Assembly (NCBI RefSeq): GCF_015209505.1
Contig: NZ_JADEYC010000001.1
Coordinates: 1-64,000 of the forward strand
Reading direction: 5' to 3'
DNA: 64,000 bases
Source of the DNA: Saccharopolyspora montiporae
GTDB taxonomy: Bacteria; Actinomycetota; Actinomycetes; Mycobacteriales; Pseudonocardiaceae
The position numbers and the translations under genes were made by a program. Shown here piece after piece: positions 1 through 10,848 of the stretch; positions within the stretch are counted from its first letter, which is position 1; each line of letters opens with the position of its first letter. Below the pieces are notes generated by a model. The model saw nothing but the letters and a program-made list of their open reading frames with translations. It searched no databases and had not been told where the DNA came from.

Positions 1-298
1 ACGAGCTGCCAACCGCTTGGGATCATCCGTGCACACTCCGTTCATATCGTGGTGCCGCGACATTCGACCGCCTCGGCACGCCGGCGAGTTGCCCGGGACG
101 TCGCGGGTCTCGACAGCTCGCGCTGCCGCGCGAAGTGCTGCGCCTCCAGGCCATCTCCGACCGGTTTCGCGGCACCCGCCCCAATGCGACGTTCGCTCCG
201 GCTCTCCGGGCGTTTCGCCGGTCCGCCCGCCGACGGCGAGGACGGCGACCGAACCGGCGTGCTTCGGAAACGACTCCAGCCGCCGAGATCGTTGCCGC
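1..298. other. Intergenic/unknown left edge
   Basis: No gene could be recognised here on either strand. The open frames crossing this stretch have arginine-rich, low-complexity translations typical of antisense reading in high-GC DNA, and none carries a domain or a plausible ribosome binding site. It lies downstream of the oxygenase gene on the minus strand. Confidence 0.5.
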
Positions 299-1519
299 TC
301 ACTGCGGACGGTTCGTGGTGGGGATCTCGATGCTGATGGGGTAATCGCCTTCGGACAGGAACAGCAGGACGGCTTGGCGCAGGACTTCGTCGAACATCCA
401 GTACGCCTTGTCCGTGCCCGGGAACGTGTCGAGCACTCCTTCGCGGAAGGCGACGAACGGACCCCAGAACGTGTTCAACAACGGGTCCCAGACCGGCTCC
501 TCGGGAATCATCAGCCACTCGGCGATCTCATCGCCGAGCATGAACCGCGTCAGCGCGCCGATGACCGGCCTGCTGAGGATCGTTCCGTCGATCTCCTTAC
601 CGAAGTCCATCAGGATGTCGGCGAGGTTCACGCCTTCCGGAGTGGGAGCCAAGATCGGTGTGAGGACCTGATCCGCCTGCGCGTTGGCCTCGTCCCACGA
701 CGCGGGGATGTACTCGTCCTGGATGCCGAGCATGTGCGCGCACATCTGCCAGGAATGCAGGTACGCCTCGGACTCCTCGCGCGGGATGGGCACTTCCCAC
801 TCGACCATCTTCCGGTTGACCGTTGTCGCCAAGCTGTGCCAGGTGACCATCAGGTCGGCTTGGCTGATCGGGATGTCCTCCGGCGCTGCCGAATCCCAGT
901 GCGGGGACTGCGGCAACAGGTGGCGCACACCGGCATGCGTGAGCCGGGTCTTCACGCAGGTGACGATCATTTCCCCGTCATCGGCGTAGGCATTGGCAGT
1001 ACCGATGTCGTAGCCGAGCTTGGCGGTCTTGGTGATGCGGTCCTTCATGTTGGCCCCGCCGTAGGAGTGGTAGACCGCGCGCGCCTCCTTCGGAATGACC
1101 GTGCTCATCATTCCGCTGGCCATCCCGTACAACACACCGAGGTACAGCCCGCGCTTCTCGTTGAACTCGTAGGCGAGGTCGAGCTTCTCGCGGTCGGCCC
1201 ACTCGGGCAGCTGTCGGGCGTCCTCGATGAAGGTGCGCAGTTCCGAGGGAAGCCCCTTCGGCAACTCCTGACCGTTCTTGGTCCATTCGCGCAACAGCTC
1301 GTTCACCCTGGGAACATCGCCGCGCTCGGACAACGAGGCCACGAGGGGGTCGGCCACCTCGTCCCAGACCCATCTGGGATCGAGGCCCGCCCCGGTACCG
1401 ACGACCGAACCGCTCGGGGGCCAGGTCCAGGCCGCCGGGGGCGCAGCCATGCTCAACGCGCCCAGTGCCCCGAGCGCCCCTCCAGAAGCCAACAGCCGAC
1501 GTCTGCTGAATCCGCTCAT
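299..1519 (-). CDS. Tat-exported Lcp/MpaB-family haem oxygenase (DUF2236)
   Basis: The 406-aa protein starts with a twin-arginine signal (SRRRLLASGG, residues 5-14) and a hydrophobic Ala/Gly/Leu stretch, so it is probably exported folded. The body matches the DUF2236 family, which includes the rubber oxygenase Lcp and MpaB. The spacing Glu183-Arg199, in a GVRHLL context, matches the catalytic Glu/Arg spacing I recall for Streptomyces K30 Lcp, and His228 in TWHSL is the candidate haem ligand; these assignments are by analogy. The distal Lys of K30 Lcp is not conserved (Leu here), so rubber cleavage is uncertain. A strong AAGGAGGAG site precedes the ATG. A 29-bp palindrome lies just upstream. 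The gene is downstream of fadB in the same direction but separated by a hairpin, so it is probably transcribed on its own. Confidence 0.75.
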   Translation of the reverse strand: MSGFSRRRLLASGGALGALGALSMAAPPAAWTWPPSGSVVGTGAGLDPRWVWDEVADPLVASLSERGDVPRVNELLREWTKNGQELPKGLPSELRTFIEDARQLPEWADREKLDLAYEFNEKRGLYLGVLYGMASGMMSTVIPKEARAVYHSYGGANMKDRITKTAKLGYDIGTANAYADDGEMIVTCVKTRLTHAGVRHLLPQSPHWDSAAPEDIPISQADLMVTWHSLATTVNRKMVEWEVPIPREESEAYLHSWQMCAHMLGIQDEYIPASWDEANAQADQVLTPILAPTPEGVNLADILMDFGKEIDGTILSRPVIGALTRFMLGDEIAEWLMIPEEPVWDPLLNTFWGPFVAFREGVLDTFPGTDKAYWMFDEVLRQAVLLFLSEGDYPISIEIPTTNRPQ

Positions 1520-1554
1520 GTCTGAACTCCTCCTTGAGCTCGCGAAAGCGCGAG

Positions 1555-1583
1555 GTGATACGGTGTAACATATTGCGTATCAC
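1555..1583 (-). promoter_or_regulatory. Palindromic operator upstream of the Lcp-like gene
   Basis: Perfect 8-bp arms GTGATACG and CGTATCAC are separated by 13 bp, giving a 29-bp inverted repeat 36 bp before the oxygenase start codon. The spacer is AT-rich and contains TATGTT on the minus strand, a possible -10 element, so a bound repressor would cover the promoter. The size suits a TetR- or GntR-type dimer. No regulator gene is adjacent inside the window. Confidence 0.6.
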
Positions 1584-1783
1584 TGCACCTACAGGAGAGC
1601 ACACGTCACGTATTCCTCGCCAGCCCGAAAAGGGAACTCGTACCAACTTGCCACCAAATGCCGCAACGCCCGCGGAACACCCGCACCACGCCGAACGCGG
1701 CGCTCAGCAGTGCGGGCGATTCGGCATGGCGGTGACCAGCGGAGTGCGGCTCGAATGCCGCCACGACGACCCGTTCGGCACCA

Positions 1784-1803
1784 CCCACCGAAAAACCGGT
1801 GGG
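1784..1803 (-). terminator. Hairpin downstream of fadB
   Basis: A 7-bp perfect stem, CCCACCG/CGGTGGG, with a 6-nt loop lies 72 bp beyond the fadB stop on the minus strand and before the oxygenase promoter palindrome. It could end the fadAB transcript. There is no T-tract beyond the short T-run in the loop itself. Confidence 0.45.
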
Positions 1804-1874
1804 ATGCGACCGAACGGCCGCACGCACCACCGGTCCGACACCCCGGCCACAGTGCGGGTGTCCGGGCGCACGAC

Positions 1875-4040
1875 CTATTCGATGGATTCTCCGTTGCGCG
1901 CCCGCAGGCACAACGACGACGGTGGGTCGAACCGCTCGCCGTAACGACCTGCCAGTTCCCGCGCTCGTTCGACGAAACCGGCCACGCCGCCCGGATAACC
2001 GTTGATGTACTGGATCACGCCACCGGTCCAGGCGGGGAACCCGATACCGAGGATCGATCCGATGTTCGCATCGGGCACCGAGGAGAGCACCCCCTCGTCA
2101 AAGCACCGCACGGTGTCGATGGCTTCGGCGAACAGCATCCGTTCTTTCATGTCCTCGAACGGGATCTCCTTGCCGGCGACCGTGAAATGCTCGGCGATGC
2201 CGCCCCAGATACCGATCCGCTCGCCCTCCGCGTACGCGTAGAAACCGGCTCCCGAGGAACGCCCGCAGCGGTCGAACTCGTCGATCATGCGGTCGATCAC
2301 CGGCTCGGACCCGTGCGGCGTCCACTCGGCCCCGGCGGCGAGCGCGGAGCTCTTCGTTTCCTCCCTGATCTTGCGGGGCAGCGTGAGCGTCAGTTCATCC
2401 AGCAGGCGAAGCGGCGGCGTCGGATACCCCGCCTGTGCACCCGCCTGCTCGACCGACACCGGGTCGATCCCTTCACCGACCATGGCGACCGCTTCATCGA
2501 CGAACTTGCTGATCACCCTGCTGGTGAAAAAACCGCGGCTGTCGTTGACGACGATCGGCGTCTTGTTGATCTGGTGTGCGATGTCGATGGCTTTGGCCAG
2601 CGTCTGCCGACTCGTCCGCTCGCCGACGATGATCTCCAGCAGCGGCATCTTGTCGACCGGCGAGAAGAAGTGCAGACCGATGAAGTCCTCCGGGCGCCGC
2701 ACACCTTCCGCCAACAGGCTGATCGGTAGCGTCGAGGTGTTCGACCCGAGTACGGCACCCGGTTCGACGACCTCCTCCACCTCGTCGAAGGCTTTCCGCT
2801 TCACCGCGGGATCTTCGAAGACCGCCTCGATGATCAGGTCGCAGTCCGCCAGCGCATCCGGATCTGCGGTCGGCGTGATCCTGGCGAGGACCTCGTCGGC
2901 GCTTTCCCGACTGACCTTGCCGCGCGCCACCGCCTTCTCGTACAGCCCGACGGAATAGCTCTTGCCCTTGTCGGCCGCTTCGACGGAGACGTCCTTGAGC
3001 ACGACATCCATCCCGCCCCGGGCGCACACGTAGGCGATACCGGCACCCATCATCCCCGCACCGAGCACACCCACCTTCCGCGCGCGGTGCGCGTCGTAGC
3101 CCTGGGGCCGGTTGCCGCCGGAGCTGATGTGCTGCATGTCGAAGAAGAACGCCTGCATCATGTTCTTCGCGACCTGACCGGTCATGAGCTCGACCAGGTA
3201 GCTCGTCTCGATCTTGAACGAGGTCTCGATGTCGACCTGGGCTCCCTCGACCGCCGCGGCGAGAATGTTGCGCTGGGCGGGCAGGTTGGCGCCTTTGGTC
3301 TCCTTGCGCAGGTTCGCCGGCAGCGCGGGCAGCGTCGCCGCGATCCGGGGATGCGCAGGTGTTCCTCCGGGCATGCGGTAGCCATCGGCGTCCCACGGCT
3401 GCGTGGACCCCGGGTGGGCGCGGATCCACGTCTTGGCCTGCGCGAGCATGTCCTCCGGCGTGGCCGCCAGGTCGTCGACGAGGCCGTTCTCCAGCGCTTG
3501 GCGGGGCGTGTTGCGTTGCCCTCGCAGCAGGACCCGCAGCAATGCGTCCTGCAGGCCGAGGAGCCGCACGGTGCGGGTGACGCCTCCGATTCCGGGCAGC
3601 AATCCGAGCGTCGCCTCCGGCAGGCCGATCCTGCTGCCGGGGTGGTCCAGCGCGACCCTGTGGTGGCAGGCCAGCGCGATCTCGAAACCGCCTCCCAGGG
3701 TGGTGCCGTTCATCGCGGCGACGACCGGTTTGCCCAAGGTCTCCAGCCTGCGCAGCTGGGACTTCATCGTCGCGCACAGCTCCGCCAGCGCGACGGCGTC
3801 CTCCGGCTGGGCCCGAATCATGAAATGCACATCGCCGCCGGCGAAGAAGCTCTTCTTGCCCGATGTGAGGACGACGCCGGTGATCGTCTCCCGTTCTCGT
3901 TCCAACCGGTCGACCGTCTCCCCCATCGACGCGGTGTATGCCTGGTTCATGGTGTTGGCCGACTGGTCCGGGTCAGCCATGGTGAGCACGACGATGCCTT
4001 CGTCGTCGCGATCCCACCGGATCATGGTGTTCTGGGGCAT
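1875..4040 (-). CDS. fadB: Fatty-acid oxidation multifunctional protein FadB (enoyl-CoA hydratase / 3-hydroxyacyl-CoA dehydrogenase)
   Basis: This 721-aa bifunctional beta-oxidation enzyme hydrates enoyl-CoA and oxidises the 3-hydroxyacyl-CoA with NAD. The N-terminal crotonase domain has both catalytic acids, Glu120 in GGGFEIAL and Glu142 in LPEATLGLLPG. The dehydrogenase half has the Rossmann motif GAGMMGAG at 327-334, His457 in GLHFFSP and the C-terminal helical domains, so it is full length for the family. It lies 108 bp downstream of fadA on the same strand. No promoter or hairpin is evident between them, so a fadA-fadB operon is likely, giving hydratase, dehydrogenase and thiolase steps together. 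Confidence 0.93.
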   Translation of the reverse strand: MPQNTMIRWDRDDEGIVVLTMADPDQSANTMNQAYTASMGETVDRLERERETITGVVLTSGKKSFFAGGDVHFMIRAQPEDAVALAELCATMKSQLRRLETLGKPVVAAMNGTTLGGGFEIALACHHRVALDHPGSRIGLPEATLGLLPGIGGVTRTVRLLGLQDALLRVLLRGQRNTPRQALENGLVDDLAATPEDMLAQAKTWIRAHPGSTQPWDADGYRMPGGTPAHPRIAATLPALPANLRKETKGANLPAQRNILAAAVEGAQVDIETSFKIETSYLVELMTGQVAKNMMQAFFFDMQHISSGGNRPQGYDAHRARKVGVLGAGMMGAGIAYVCARGGMDVVLKDVSVEAADKGKSYSVGLYEKAVARGKVSRESADEVLARITPTADPDALADCDLIIEAVFEDPAVKRKAFDEVEEVVEPGAVLGSNTSTLPISLLAEGVRRPEDFIGLHFFSPVDKMPLLEIIVGERTSRQTLAKAIDIAHQINKTPIVVNDSRGFFTSRVISKFVDEAVAMVGEGIDPVSVEQAGAQAGYPTPPLRLLDELTLTLPRKIREETKSSALAAGAEWTPHGSEPVIDRMIDEFDRCGRSSGAGFYAYAEGERIGIWGGIAEHFTVAGKEIPFEDMKERMLFAEAIDTVRCFDEGVLSSVPDANIGSILGIGFPAWTGGVIQYINGYPGGVAGFVERARELAGRYGERFDPPSSLCLRARNGESIE

Positions 4041-4148
4041 CGTTACCTCATCCCTCTCACGAAAACTGGGGCTCCACCGCGCGACGAGTTCACCGATCTG
4101 CGGGGGACGGCCCGGGGCGGTTCGCGGAAGCGGAGAGCGGCCACCCGC

Positions 4149-5363
4149 TCAAACCCGCTCGATGACCGTTGCGATACCCATGCCGCCGCCGACGCAGAGG
4201 CTCACCACCGCACGACGGGCATCGCGGCGTTCCAATTCGTCGACCACGGTGCCGACCAGCATCGCACCGGTCGCGCCCAGCGGATGGCCCATGGCGATGG
4301 CACCACCGTTGACATTGACCTTCTCCCAGGGGAGTGCGAGGTCTCGGACGTACTTCAAGACCACGGAGGCGAACGCTTCGTTGATCTCGAACAGGTCGAT
4401 GTCCTCGACGGAAAGCCCCGCGAAGTCCAGGGCCTTCCGCGTCGCCGGGGCTGGTCCGGTCAGCATGATCGTCGGATCGGCACCGCTGACGGCCGTCGCC
4501 AAGATCCGGGCGCGGGGAGCCAGGCCGAGCTCCGCACCCATCTGCTCACCGCCGACCAGCACCAGTGATGCCCCGTCGACGATCCCGGACGAATTGCCCG
4601 GGGTGTGCACGTGCTCGATCCGCTCCACCCGGTGGTACTTCTGCAGCGCCACAGCGTCGAATCCGCCCGCTTCACCGATCTCGGCGAACGACGGCGGCAA
4701 CTCGCCCAGCCCGTCCACCGTCGAGTCGGGGCGCAGGTGCTCGTCCTGCGACAGGACCAGGATGCCGTTGCGGTCGCGAACCGGCACGACCGACTTGGCG
4801 AAGTGGCCCGACGACCACGCCCGGGCCGCGAGCTCTTGCGACCGCACGGCGTAGCTGTCCACGTCGTGCCGGGAGAACTGCTCGATGGTCGCGATCAGGT
4901 CCGCGCCGATGCCCTGCGGGACGAACGAGGTGTTGAAGTTCGTCTCCGGGTCAGACCCCATGGGACCCCCATCGCTGCCCATGGGAACTCGCGACATCGA
5001 CTCCACACCGCCCGCGACGACCAGCCGGTCCCATCCTGAGCGGACCTTCTGCGCCGCGGTGTTCACCGCTTCCAGGCCGGACGCGCAGAACCGGTTGAGC
5101 TGCACCCCGGCCACGTGGTCGGGGAGTTCGGCGGCCAGCGCCGCGGTCTTGGCGATGTCCATGCCCTGGTCGCCGACCGGCGATACGACCCCGAGCACCA
5201 CGTCGTCGATCCGTTCGACGTCGAGTGCGGGATGCCGGGCGCGTAACTCCCCGAGGAGCCCGACGACCAGGGATACCGGTTTGATCTGGTGCAGCGATCC
5301 GGTCTTCTTCCCCTTCCCGCGCGGGGTGCGGATCGCGTCGTAGATGAATGCCTCTGCTGTCAC
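4149..5363 (-). CDS. fadA: Acetyl-CoA C-acyltransferase (thiolase) FadA
   Basis: This thiolase cleaves 3-ketoacyl-CoA, the last beta-oxidation step. The GTG start at 5363 gives 404 aa beginning [16 protein letters not shown], the usual thiolase N-terminus, and follows a GGAAGGAAGG ribosome site; a longer upstream frame exists but adds an unrelated Arg-rich leader. The nucleophile is Cys93 (NRFCASG). The HPLGATGA histidine and the CVGGGMG cysteine near the C-terminus complete the active site. It is the first gene of the fadA-fadB unit and is divergent from fadD across a 264-bp region that carries a TTGNC-N5-GNCAA operator. Confidence 0.93.
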   Translation of the reverse strand: MTAEAFIYDAIRTPRGKGKKTGSLHQIKPVSLVVGLLGELRARHPALDVERIDDVVLGVVSPVGDQGMDIAKTAALAAELPDHVAGVQLNRFCASGLEAVNTAAQKVRSGWDRLVVAGGVESMSRVPMGSDGGPMGSDPETNFNTSFVPQGIGADLIATIEQFSRHDVDSYAVRSQELAARAWSSGHFAKSVVPVRDRNGILVLSQDEHLRPDSTVDGLGELPPSFAEIGEAGGFDAVALQKYHRVERIEHVHTPGNSSGIVDGASLVLVGGEQMGAELGLAPRARILATAVSGADPTIMLTGPAPATRKALDFAGLSVEDIDLFEINEAFASVVLKYVRDLALPWEKVNVNGGAIAMGHPLGATGAMLVGTVVDELERRDARRAVVSLCVGGGMGIATVIERV

Positions 5364-5548
5364 GCTCAACCTGCCTTCCTTCCTGCGGAACGTCCGCTCG
5401 CGGCGCGTGCCGCGACCGTCGGCGCTCCGAACTCGCCGGGACTTTACTGACGTCGCGTTAATAGCGCTAGGTGCGAGCGTACGTCCGACCCGCAGCGCCA
5501 CCCGGAGGAATCGGATGCGCGCGATGAGGGGCGAGCCCGAACCGACTG

Positions 5549-5563
5549 TTGACGTATGGACAA
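5549..5563. promoter_or_regulatory. Putative TetR operator 1 (fadA/fadD divergent promoter)
   Basis: TTGACGTATGGACAA is an imperfect palindrome of the form TTGNC-N5-GNCAA. It matches 12 of 15 positions of the reverse complement of the site in front of the acyl-CoA dehydrogenase and shares the full TTGNC/GNCAA frame with the site in front of the tetR gene. It sits between the divergent fadA and fadD starts, where binding could control both. Confidence 0.6.
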
Positions 5564-5627
5564 CAGTGGGTCAGCGTATAGCCAGCTCAGGGATGACTCG
5601 TCATTCGCGATGGAGGGAACGAGGGTC

Positions 5628-7451
5628 GTGACCACTGCTGATCAGGTATACGAGGCTGTCGAGGGCAAGACGATCACCGGTCTGCTGGCCCGCAACGCGC
5701 GAGAATTCCCGGACGAGTCGGCGCTCACCAGCGGGATCGGCCCGGAAGCGGTCACGCTGAGCTGGTCACAACTGCGCACCGAGGTCACCGCGCTCACCCA
5801 CGGGCTCTCCGCATTGGGACTCGACGTCGGCGACCGGATGCTCATCTCGATGTCGAAGCGGCCGGAGCACTGGATCATCGACCTGGCGGCCATCCACCTC
5901 GGCGCTATCCCCTGCACGACCTACGACACCCTGTCGACGGAGGAGATCCGCTACGTCGCGCAGCACAGCGCAGCGCCGGTCGTCGTTCTCGAAGACGCCG
6001 ACCAGCTGTCCCGGTGGCGTCCCGTCCTCGACGACCTCCCCGAGCTCCGCGCGGTCGTCGTGCTCGACCCGGCAGCGATGCCGTCCAGCGATCCGCGCTT
6101 CGTCAGCTACACCGACCTGCGCGGTACCGGACCGCACGCGCAGTACGCGGGCACCTTCGAGCGGCTCGCGGCTGCCACCACACCGGACCAGCCGTTGACC
6201 GTGGTGTACACCTCCGGGACCACCGGCGATCCGAAAGGCGTCGTGCTGTCCCATCGCAACGTGATCCACGAATCGTTGATGCAGGACCACCTCGTTCCGG
6301 TCCCCGACCACCCACGTTCGGTCTCCTACCTCCCGCTGGCGCACATCGCCGAGCGGGTGCTCGGCATCTACATGCCGATCTGCAACGCCGGGCACGTCAC
6401 CATCTGCCCCGACCAGGCACAGCTCCTGCCCACGCTGGCCTCCGTGCGGCCGCACGGATTCTTCGGCGTACCCCGCGTCTGGGAGAAGATGGCCGCAGGC
6501 CTGCAGGCCAGACTGGCGACGGCATCCGCAGGCGAAGCCGCTGCCGTCGAGCAGGCCCGTGACGTCGCGCTGCAGGTATACCGGCTCCGCGCGCAGCGTT
6601 GCGAGCTCCCCCCTGAACTCGCCGAAAAGCACCGGGAGCTGGACGAGCAGGTCCTCCGCCCGATCCGCGCCTCGATCGGTCTCGACGCGTCGGCCCGCAA
6701 TTTCAGCGGTGCCGCGCCGATACCGGTGTCGGTGCTCGAATTCCTCGCGAGCCTCGGCCTGCCGGTCTATGAGGTGTGGGGCCTGACCGAGACGACCGGG
6801 TGCGCCACGGTGAGCACTCCGGACGTGTTCGCGATCGGCAGCGTCGGGCCGCCCGCGCCCGGTGTGCAGGTCGCTTTCGCCGACGACGGCGAAGTCTTCG
6901 TGCGCGGAGAAGTCGTGTTCCTCGGTTACCTCCAAGCTGACGGCGGCATCGCTCCTGCCACCGACGGCCAGGGCTGGTTCGCCACCGGCGATATCGGTGT
7001 CGCCGATGAGCGGGGGGTCATCTCCATCACCGACCGCAAGAAGGAAATCCTCATCACCGCGGGCGGCAAGAACATCGCACCGACCCACATCGAGTCCCTG
7101 CTGCGCGCACATCCGTTGCTCGGGCAGGCGGTGGCGATCGGCGACCAGCGCAAGTACGTCACCGCGCTACTGGTCCTGGACGAGGAGGCAGCCCCGGAAT
7201 GGGCACGCAGGCGAGGCATCGAGACCACGAGCCTCGCCGAGCTCGCGCGACACCCCGACGTCGTGGATGAGCTCGATCGCGCCGTCGCCGCGGCGAACGA
7301 GTCGTTGTCCCGCGTCGCGCAGGTCAAGAACCACACGGTGCTGGGTGTCGCGTGGACGGCGGATTCGGGCGAACTCACCCCCAAGTTGAGCTTGCGCCGA
7401 AAGGTCATCGCCGAGCGCTACGCCAGCGAGATCGAAGCCATGTACGCGTGA
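5628..7451 (+). CDS. fadD: Long-chain acyl-CoA synthetase FadD
   Basis: This AMP-forming acyl-CoA ligase activates fatty acids for beta-oxidation. The GTG start at 5628 (607 aa) follows GGAGGG with good spacing. The ATP/AMP signature YTSGTTGDPKG is at 194-204, with the later motifs VWGLTETTGC and TGDIG and a C-terminal domain with DRKKEILITAGGKN. Length and order match the FadD15/long-chain AMP-ligase family. It is divergent from fadA and followed by tetR. An ATG at 5610 is an alternative start. Chain-length preference cannot be read from the sequence. Confidence 0.9.
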   Translation: MTTADQVYEAVEGKTITGLLARNAREFPDESALTSGIGPEAVTLSWSQLRTEVTALTHGLSALGLDVGDRMLISMSKRPEHWIIDLAAIHLGAIPCTTYDTLSTEEIRYVAQHSAAPVVVLEDADQLSRWRPVLDDLPELRAVVVLDPAAMPSSDPRFVSYTDLRGTGPHAQYAGTFERLAAATTPDQPLTVVYTSGTTGDPKGVVLSHRNVIHESLMQDHLVPVPDHPRSVSYLPLAHIAERVLGIYMPICNAGHVTICPDQAQLLPTLASVRPHGFFGVPRVWEKMAAGLQARLATASAGEAAAVEQARDVALQVYRLRAQRCELPPELAEKHRELDEQVLRPIRASIGLDASARNFSGAAPIPVSVLEFLASLGLPVYEVWGLTETTGCATVSTPDVFAIGSVGPPAPGVQVAFADDGEVFVRGEVVFLGYLQADGGIAPATDGQGWFATGDIGVADERGVISITDRKKEILITAGGKNIAPTHIESLLRAHPLLGQAVAIGDQRKYVTALLVLDEEAAPEWARRRGIETTSLAELARHPDVVDELDRAVAAANESLSRVAQVKNHTVLGVAWTADSGELTPKLSLRRKVIAERYASEIEAMYA

Positions 7452-7551
7452 CACTGCCCGTGACCACGCCGCTTTCGAAGTACCGCATCCGTTCGGCGAA
7501 CCATCGCAGGACAGCGTGGCCGAGGCCGGCAGGTACTCCGCGCTCACGTTG

Positions 7552-7566
7552 TTGACACAATGGCAA
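7552..7566. promoter_or_regulatory. Putative TetR operator 2 (tetR autoregulation)
   Basis: TTGACACAATGGCAA has the same TTGNC-N5-GNCAA form as the sites at 5549 and 10519. It lies 20 bp before the chosen tetR start and contains TTGACA, a consensus -35 hexamer, so binding would block the regulator's own promoter. Its position argues against the ATG at 7560 as start codon, since that codon lies inside it. Confidence 0.55.
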
Positions 7567-7586
7567 TAAGACGGAACAGTGAGCCC

Positions 7587-8219
7587 ATGAGCATGTCTCA
7601 GCCGGGTCGCCGGCACCGGATGAATCCGGACCAGCGGAGATCCCAGATCCTGCAGTCCGCGCGCAAGCTCTTCGGCTCGCGCAGCTACTCGTCGGTGCAC
7701 CTGGCAGACATCGCAGCGGAGACCGGCGTCACCCGGGCGTTGATCAACCACTACTTTGGGAGCAAACGGGAACTCTACCTCGAAGTGGTGCGCCAGATGA
7801 TGGTCGTACCCGCCTCGGTTTCCGAAAACCTTCCGCAGACCACCGTCGACGAACGCATCGCGATCTACGTCGACCGATGGCTGGATGTCGTTGATCGCAA
7901 CCGCGAGATGTGGCTGGCCGCGATCGGATCGGATCCGGTCGGCAAGGATCCCGACATCGAACAGATCATGCTCGAATCCGATGAGATCGCGGCGGACCGG
8001 CTGCTGGAGGCAGCGGGCCTGCTCGACACCACGGGAGGGCGTGAGAAGCTGCGCGCCGCGATCCGCGCGTACGGCAGCATGCTCAAGGCAGCATCCCGCG
8101 AGTGGCTCGTGCGCGACACCCTCACCAGGGTCGATCTGCACCTCCTGCTCACCCAAGCTGTGCTGCACCTGCTGCACACCGTCTACCCGGCCCTCAGCGA
8201 GCACGAAGAGCCGGCATGA
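7587..8219 (+). CDS. TetR/AcrR-family transcriptional regulator (lipid catabolism block)
   Basis: This is a 210-aa one-domain-plus-ligand-domain repressor. The N-terminal helix-turn-helix covers about residues 18-60 (QRRSQILQSARKLF ... IAAETGVTRALINHYFGSK), a clear TetR_N signature; the C-terminal part is the effector-binding helical domain and has no family I can name. I chose ATG 7587 because the ATG at 7560 lies inside the putative operator. It sits between fadD and the convergent flavin oxidoreductase. Its likely targets are its own gene, fadA/fadD and the acyl-CoA dehydrogenase, by shared operators. An acyl-CoA ligand is a reasonable but unproven inference. Confidence 0.88.
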   Translation: MSMSQPGRRHRMNPDQRRSQILQSARKLFGSRSYSSVHLADIAAETGVTRALINHYFGSKRELYLEVVRQMMVVPASVSENLPQTTVDERIAIYVDRWLDVVDRNREMWLAAIGSDPVGKDPDIEQIMLESDEIAADRLLEAAGLLDTTGGREKLRAAIRAYGSMLKAASREWLVRDTLTRVDLHLLLTQAVLHLLHTVYPALSEHEEPA

Positions 8220-8230
8220 CCTCGCGATGA

Positions 8231-8274
8231 GGAACTCCACTCGCCGCGATGTTCGCGCCGGTGAAGGGAGTTCC
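8231..8274. terminator. Inverted repeat between convergent genes
   Basis: Arms GGAACTCC and GGAGTTCC are perfectly complementary across a 28-nt loop, between the tetR stop and the stop of the convergent oxidoreductase. A second pair, GGCAGCG/CGCTGCC, follows at 8291-8330. Either could serve as a terminator; neither has a T-tract. Confidence 0.3.
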
Positions 8275-8340
8275 ACAAACGACAGGGAAGGGCAGCGTCG
8301 GCAGGTTCCTCCGCGACCCGCCGCGCTGCCGCGGAATTCG

Positions 8341-10469
<2,129 letters not shown>

Positions 10470-10848
10470 GGGGCGGATCCTCCGGGTCGGCGGCTGCCCG
10501 ATCAGAGTGACCGTGCTGTTGTCGCTATGTCAATAACTTGCCCGCGACGGGCAGCGCCCCATCGCACGAGCGCGCCCCGGGTGGAGCCCTGGAGGCGTGC
10601 AATGCTCTCTGAGGTGCGCTGCTGCCCGCACCGAGGGACGCAGGTGACGCGTCACATCGTCACCGGCCTGCCGTGGGGTGCGCCGTTGTGCGGCCAGCTC
10701 CGGCCCCACCGCCCAGCAAACTCGGGCAACCGCATGACCAGCGCGCGTGCGCGATGGGACAGTTCCCGTCGACGATCTCCACCGAAGTGCTGCTGCCCTG
10801 GCCACTCCCCCGCCAGGTGGGGCAGCGCGCGTGCGCAGGAAGGACCGC
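10470..10848. promoter_or_regulatory. Divergent intergenic region, acyl-CoA dehydrogenase / amidohydrolase
   Basis: This 379-bp spacer holds the TetR-type operator near its left end, close to the dehydrogenase. I see no convincing gene or remnant in the remaining sequence. The frames that are open across it are Arg- and Pro-rich and have no recognisable domain. Confidence 0.45.
10519..10533. promoter_or_regulatory. Putative TetR operator 3 (acyl-CoA dehydrogenase promoter)
   Basis: TTGTCGCTATGTCAA on the plus strand (TTGACATAGCGACAA on the minus) has the TTGNC-N5-GNCAA form. On the minus strand it carries TTGACA, a -35 match, 50 bp upstream of the dehydrogenase start. The match to the tetR-proximal site extends outward: 14 of 18 bases agree when TTATTG is included. 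Confidence 0.6.

Noticed and set aside
3087..4568. Long open frames on the strand opposite fadB, fadA, emb, nirB and other genes
   Set aside because: Their translations are Arg/Pro/Gly-rich without domains, and they run antisense to clearly identified genes; they are shadows of high GC content.
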